Assembly (NCBI GenBank): GCA_046728115.1
Contig: JBKPDW010000332.1
Span: forward strand, 1 to 5,609
DNA: 5,609 nucleotides
Direction: 5' to 3'
Source of the DNA: CAVSWN01 sp046728115
GTDB taxonomy: Bacteria; Acidobacteriota; Vicinamibacteria; Vicinamibacterales; CAVVIG01
Shown: positions 5,489-5,609 of the stretch, piece by piece
Layout of the letters: each line of letters starts with the position of its first letter
Numbering within the stretch: the stretch's first letter is position 1
Notes under the pieces: model-generated
What the model was told of the DNA's origin: nothing
The model's database searches: none
Seen by the model: the letters and a program-made list of their open reading frames with translations, nothing else
Made by a program: the position numbers and the translations under genes

Positions 5489-5609
5489 TCAGAAACCGCT
5501 GATGTAGGGCAGACGTCTCGCGACGGCCTCTACGTCCTCGAAACGATCCAACAGCATCGCTGTCGGGTTCCATTGACCGCTCAGAAACGCGTCGCGCAGT
5601 GCAGGTGGA
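5489..5609 (-). CDS. C-terminal end of an unrecognised gene (5' part beyond the window)
   Basis: The minus-strand frame is open from the right edge to a TGA at 5491-5489, giving 39 residues that end 'ARRLPYISGF'. The stretch reads like a compact globular C-terminus (AFLSGQWNPTAMLLDRFEDV), and most of its codons end in G or C, as in the neighbouring genes. The opposite strand has stops here. I cannot name the family from so short a piece. A 55-base gap separates it from the downstream membrane protein gene on the same strand. The palindrome CTCTG-G-CAGAG at 5475-5485 lies in that gap but has too small a loop to be a terminator. Confidence 0.55.
   Translation of the reverse strand, partial: PPALRDAFLSGQWNPTAMLLDRFEDVEAVARRLPYISGF

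Overview
The window is GC-rich (low-60s percent by eye), gene-dense bacterial chromosome. It holds parts or all of six protein genes plus a short partial one at the right edge. The style of the first two genes (a GATase-like membrane protein followed by a secreted, cysteine-less caspase/legumain-fold protein) and a LeuA without its regulatory domain remind me of Acidobacteriota. That is an impression, not a demonstrated assignment. There are no RNA genes, CRISPR arrays or insertion sequences.

Layout. (1) Bases 1-1657, plus strand: the C-terminal part of a membrane-anchored protein, translationally coupled by an ATGA overlap to a secreted peptidase-fold protein that has lost its catalytic cysteine and carries an EF-hand loop. 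(2) Bases 1658-1728: a short convergent junction with weak hairpins. (3) Bases 1729-2394, minus: a rhomboid intramembrane serine protease with an intact Ser/His dyad. (4) Bases 2395-2508: a GC-poor spacer (39 percent GC over 2401-2500) made of two head-to-head arrays of a 7-bp periodic repeat, which together form a long inverted repeat. (5) Bases 2509-3741, minus: a 2-isopropylmalate synthase (leuA) that stops where the leucine-sensing domain would begin. (6) Bases 3742-3883: a divergent regulatory region with a good sigma70-type promoter for leuA, an 8-bp-arm inverted repeat between and over its -35 and -10 boxes, and a 39-bp island of about 20 percent GC. (7) Bases 3884-4780, plus: a LysR-type regulator. 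(8) Bases 4757-5433, minus: a multi-pass membrane protein interrupted by an apparent one-base frameshift; its end overlaps the end of the LysR gene by 24 bases. (9) Bases 5489-5609, minus: the last 39 codons of an unrecognised gene.

How the genes work together. The clearest functional unit is the divergent LysR regulator/leuA pair: LysR-type proteins often control the divergently transcribed neighbour from the shared spacer. Here the enzyme lacks the domain that normally gives leucine feedback, so transcriptional control may carry more of the load (inference). The first two genes form an operon of unknown purpose at the cell envelope. Three minus-strand genes (rhomboid, leuA, membrane protein) have a -10-like hexamer only 6-8 bases before ATG and no clear Shine-Dalgarno, which suggests leaderless transcripts.
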